This document shows positions 21,522-23,465 of a stretch of 23,465 nt of DNA, piece after piece. The translations under genes were made by a program, and so were the position numbers. The DNA is from CAZJBP01 sp964544115. Its GTDB lineage: Bacteria > Verrucomicrobiota > Kiritimatiellia > UBA8416 > JADHWI01. The notes beneath the pieces are model-generated. The model made no database searches, was not told where the DNA came from, and saw only the letters and a program-made list of their open reading frames with translations. The stretch is from contig CAZJBP010000040.1 in assembly GCA_964544115.1 (NCBI GenBank), forward strand, positions 1 to 23,465, read 5' to 3'. Position 1 is the stretch's first letter; the number at the start of each line of letters is the position of its first letter.

Positions 21522-23465
21522 TCAGCCGCCCACGGCGACGATTTGCGAGGTTCGGTTCTGGATATCCACGAGCCGCTTGAACAGCCCGTCGGGCTTCGCC
21601 AGCAGCTCCTCGTGCGAGCCGATCTCGGCGAGCCAGCCGTGCTCGAGCACGACGAGCCGGTCCGCGTTGCGCAGCGTCGAGAACCGGTGGGCGATGGCGA
21701 TGGTGGTGCGGCCCTTGACCAGCCGCTCCATGGCCTCCTGCAGCGTCGCCTCGGTCTCCGCATCCACGCTGGAGGTGGCTTCGTCGAGGATAAGGATGCG
21801 GGGGTTCTTGAGGATCGCGCGGGCGATGGAGAGACGCTGGCGTTCTCCGCCGGACAGGCGCTGGCCGCGCTCGCCGACCAGGGTGTCGTAGCCCTCGGGC
21901 AGGCGCAGGATGAAATCGTGCGCGTTGGCGGCGCGGGCCGCGCGGATGATGTCCGGGACGGAGGCGTCCGGATTGCCGTAGGCGATGTTCTCGGCGATGG
22001 TGCCGTGGAAGAGGTACGGATCCTGGAGCACGACGCCGATCTGGCGGCGGAGGCTGTCGAGCGTGACGTCGCGAAGGTCCCGGCCGTCGATGAGGATGGC
22101 CCCGCTGTCGACATCGTAGAAGCGGCAGAGCAGGTTGATCGTGGTGCTCTTGCCGGCGCCGCTCGGTCCGACCAGTCCGATCATCTCGCCCGGCTGGACC
22201 GTGAAGCTGACGTCCTGCAGGACGGGCTCCCCGGCCTGATAGCCGAACGTGACGTTCCTGAACGTCACCTCGCCGCGTATCTCGGGGCAGGCGGCCAGGC
22301 CGGCGGGGTCGGCCACGCTGGGCTTCATGTCGAGCACGTCGAAGATGCGCTGGGCCGAGGTGGCGGCGCGCTCCATGCGCTGGCTGAACGACCCCAGGTT
22401 GTTCAGGGGGCCGTAGAAGCGCCACAGGTAGCTGATGAAGGCGATGAGCGTGCCGACGCTGACGGCCTGGGGCGCGGTGATCGCCTGATAGCCGCCGCAG
22501 GCCCAGACGAGGATGAAGCCGAGCGAGGTCACAAAGCCCATGGTGGGGTGAAACGTGGCGAAGCTGCGGGCCGTGCGGATGCTGGCGTTCATGAAGCTCT
22601 CGCTGCGCTCGGTGAAGCGCCCGGCCTCGCGGTGCTCCTGGGTGAACGCCCGGACCACGCGGGCGCCGGGGATGACGTTGGACAGCAGGGCGCTCATGCC
22701 CGCGCGCTTCCGCCACAGGGAGTGGTACAGCTTGCGGATGCGGTGAAGGAAGCGGCGCGTCAGGAAGAAGACCAGCGGGGCGGGAATCAGCGTGATCAGC
22801 GCCAGCGTCGGGTTCATCGAGAACATGATGACCAGGATGACGCTGACCGTCATGACGTCGCGCACAAGATCCTGAAGCCCCTCGGCAACGAAGTTCTGGA
22901 GGTTGCCGGTGTCGGCGCTGACGCGGTCCATGATCCAGCCGGTCTGGTGCTGGTCGTAGAAGTCGAGCGAGAGGGTCTGGAGGTGGTTGTAGACATCCGT
23001 GCGGAGGGTGTGGACCAGGTGCTCGCCGAGCCACGCCATGAGCCAGGCGCGGGTGCCGGAGAAGACGGCGCTGAACAGGTGGATGCCCATGAGGGCGGCG
23101 ATGATCCAGGCGAAGAGGCGGAGGTCGGCCTGGGGGATCACGCGGTCCACGAGGACCTTGGTCAGCAGCGGCTGGACCATCTCCACGGCCGTGATGAACA
23201 GCATGAGGATGAGCGCCCCGCTCATGGGCAGAAGGTACGGTCGGGCGCGGGCCAGCAGGCGCAGCAGCAGGCGGCCCTGGTCCAGGCAGTCCGGGCAGCA
23301 CCCGAGCCGCTTGGGAATCGGCCGGTTGCATTTCGGGCAGTGCTGGATCTCGCCGGCGCCGCCCGGGCCGCCGCCACGGTGACGCCGCCCGTCCGAGGGC
23401 CCGCCGCCTTCGGCCGGCGGCGAGGGCAGGCGGGCGTTGAGCTTCTGCAGGGCGGATTCGTAGGC
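21522..23465 (-). CDS. ABC exporter (fused permease and ATPase) with N-terminal zinc ribbon, 5' end outside window
   Basis: Open to the window edge at 23465, so 647 C-terminal residues are visible and the start is missing. An internal ATG at 23225 is not the real start, since the upstream frame is coding: it holds a two-CxxC zinc ribbon HCPKCNRPIPKRLGCCPDC (about visible residues 42-60). This is followed by six membrane helices of an ABC type I (MsbA-like) permease (IKVLVDRVIP-type TM1 region at about 100-110). The ATPase has Walker A GPSGAGKST (visible 433-441), Q-loop VLQDPYLF, signature LSGGERQRLSIARAI, Walker B ILILDEATSSVD and H-loop IAIAHR. All are intact, so it is an active homodimeric half-transporter. 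It is followed 17 bp later by the DUF1854 gene. Substrate is unknown. Confidence 0.92.
   Translation of the reverse strand, partial: AYESALQKLNARLPSPPAEGGGPSDGRRHRGGGPGGAGEIQHCPKCNRPIPKRLGCCPDCLDQGRLLLRLLARARPYLLPMSGALILMLFITAVEMVQPLLTKVLVDRVIPQADLRLFAWIIAALMGIHLFSAVFSGTRAWLMAWLGEHLVHTLRTDVYNHLQTLSLDFYDQHQTGWIMDRVSADTGNLQNFVAEGLQDLVRDVMTVSVILVIMFSMNPTLALITLIPAPLVFFLTRRFLHRIRKLYHSLWRKRAGMSALLSNVIPGARVVRAFTQEHREAGRFTERSESFMNASIRTARSFATFHPTMGFVTSLGFILVWACGGYQAITAPQAVSVGTLIAFISYLWRFYGPLNNLGSFSQRMERAATSAQRIFDVLDMKPSVADPAGLAACPEIRGEVTFRNVTFGYQAGEPVLQDVSFTVQPGEMIGLVGPSGAGKSTTINLLCRFYDVDSGAILIDGRDLRDVTLDSLRRQIGVVLQDPYLFHGTIAENIAYGNPDASVPDIIRAARAANAHDFILRLPEGYDTLVGERGQRLSGGERQRLSIARAILKNPRILILDEATSSVDAETEATLQEAMERLVKGRTTIAIAHRFSTLRNADRLVVLEHGWLAEIGSHEELLAKPDGLFKRLVDIQNRTSQIVAVGG

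Noticed and set aside
20992..23331. 779-residue frame that would fuse the DUF1854 protein to an upstream extension
   Set aside because: Beyond 21504 it reads the ABC exporter gene out of frame; the DUF1854 family starts at the ATG with its own ribosome-binding site.

Overview
The window looks like chromosomal DNA from a free-living, GC-rich Gram-negative bacterium, most likely of the PVC superphylum (Kiritimatiellota / Verrucomicrobiota / Lentisphaerota). The grounds are an RND pump with a TolC-type outer-membrane channel, a large secreted right-handed beta-helix protein with the N-terminal and DxDGDG-type C-terminal layout common in that group, two secreted proteins ending in the same FYRI(K/R) tail, and an AT-rich 'GATTA' intergenic repeat. 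This placement is inferred from protein style, not from a marker gene. No rRNA, tRNA or CRISPR was seen.

Layout. 1-1796 (+): the 3' end of an RND efflux permease gene, overlapped by GTGA with a TolC-family channel gene. 1819-7212 (-): a two-gene operon of a secreted subtilisin-like protease followed by a beta-helix (Pmp-like) surface protein. Their translation starts are almost identical and both proteins end in the same kind of tail. 7213-7780: a 568-bp gap holding two strongly structured elements, an imperfect palindrome at 7281-7393 and a hairpin plus three-way junction at 7635-7718. 7781-12093 (-): a compact cassette that may be a defence locus. It has an MmeI-like (type IIL) restriction-modification gene carrying a one-base frameshift, then a soluble protein of unknown function (weakly DUF4747-like), then a four-helix membrane protein joined to it by an ATGA overlap.

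12223-13946 (-): a MATE transporter gene preceded by a small Smr-domain gene, overlapping by ATGA. 14031-14921 (+): a radical SAM protein, followed by a stem-loop. 15074-16738 (-): a large secreted protein of unknown function. 16739-17123: a gap with the AT-rich inverted repeat. 17124-18311 (+): an MFS transporter. 18328-19209 (-): a trans-polyprenyl diphosphate synthase. 19373-20395 (-) and 20505-20909 (+): a divergent pair of a PocR-AraC regulator and a stand-alone receiver protein with a good sigma70-type promoter. 20992-23465 (-): a DUF1854 protein and an ABC exporter with an N-terminal zinc ribbon that runs off the window.

The best candidate for something undescribed is the 7781-12093 cassette: a type IIL-like enzyme followed by a soluble/membrane protein pair that I cannot assign to a known system. 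The structured DNA at 7281-7393 and 7635-7718 comes next.
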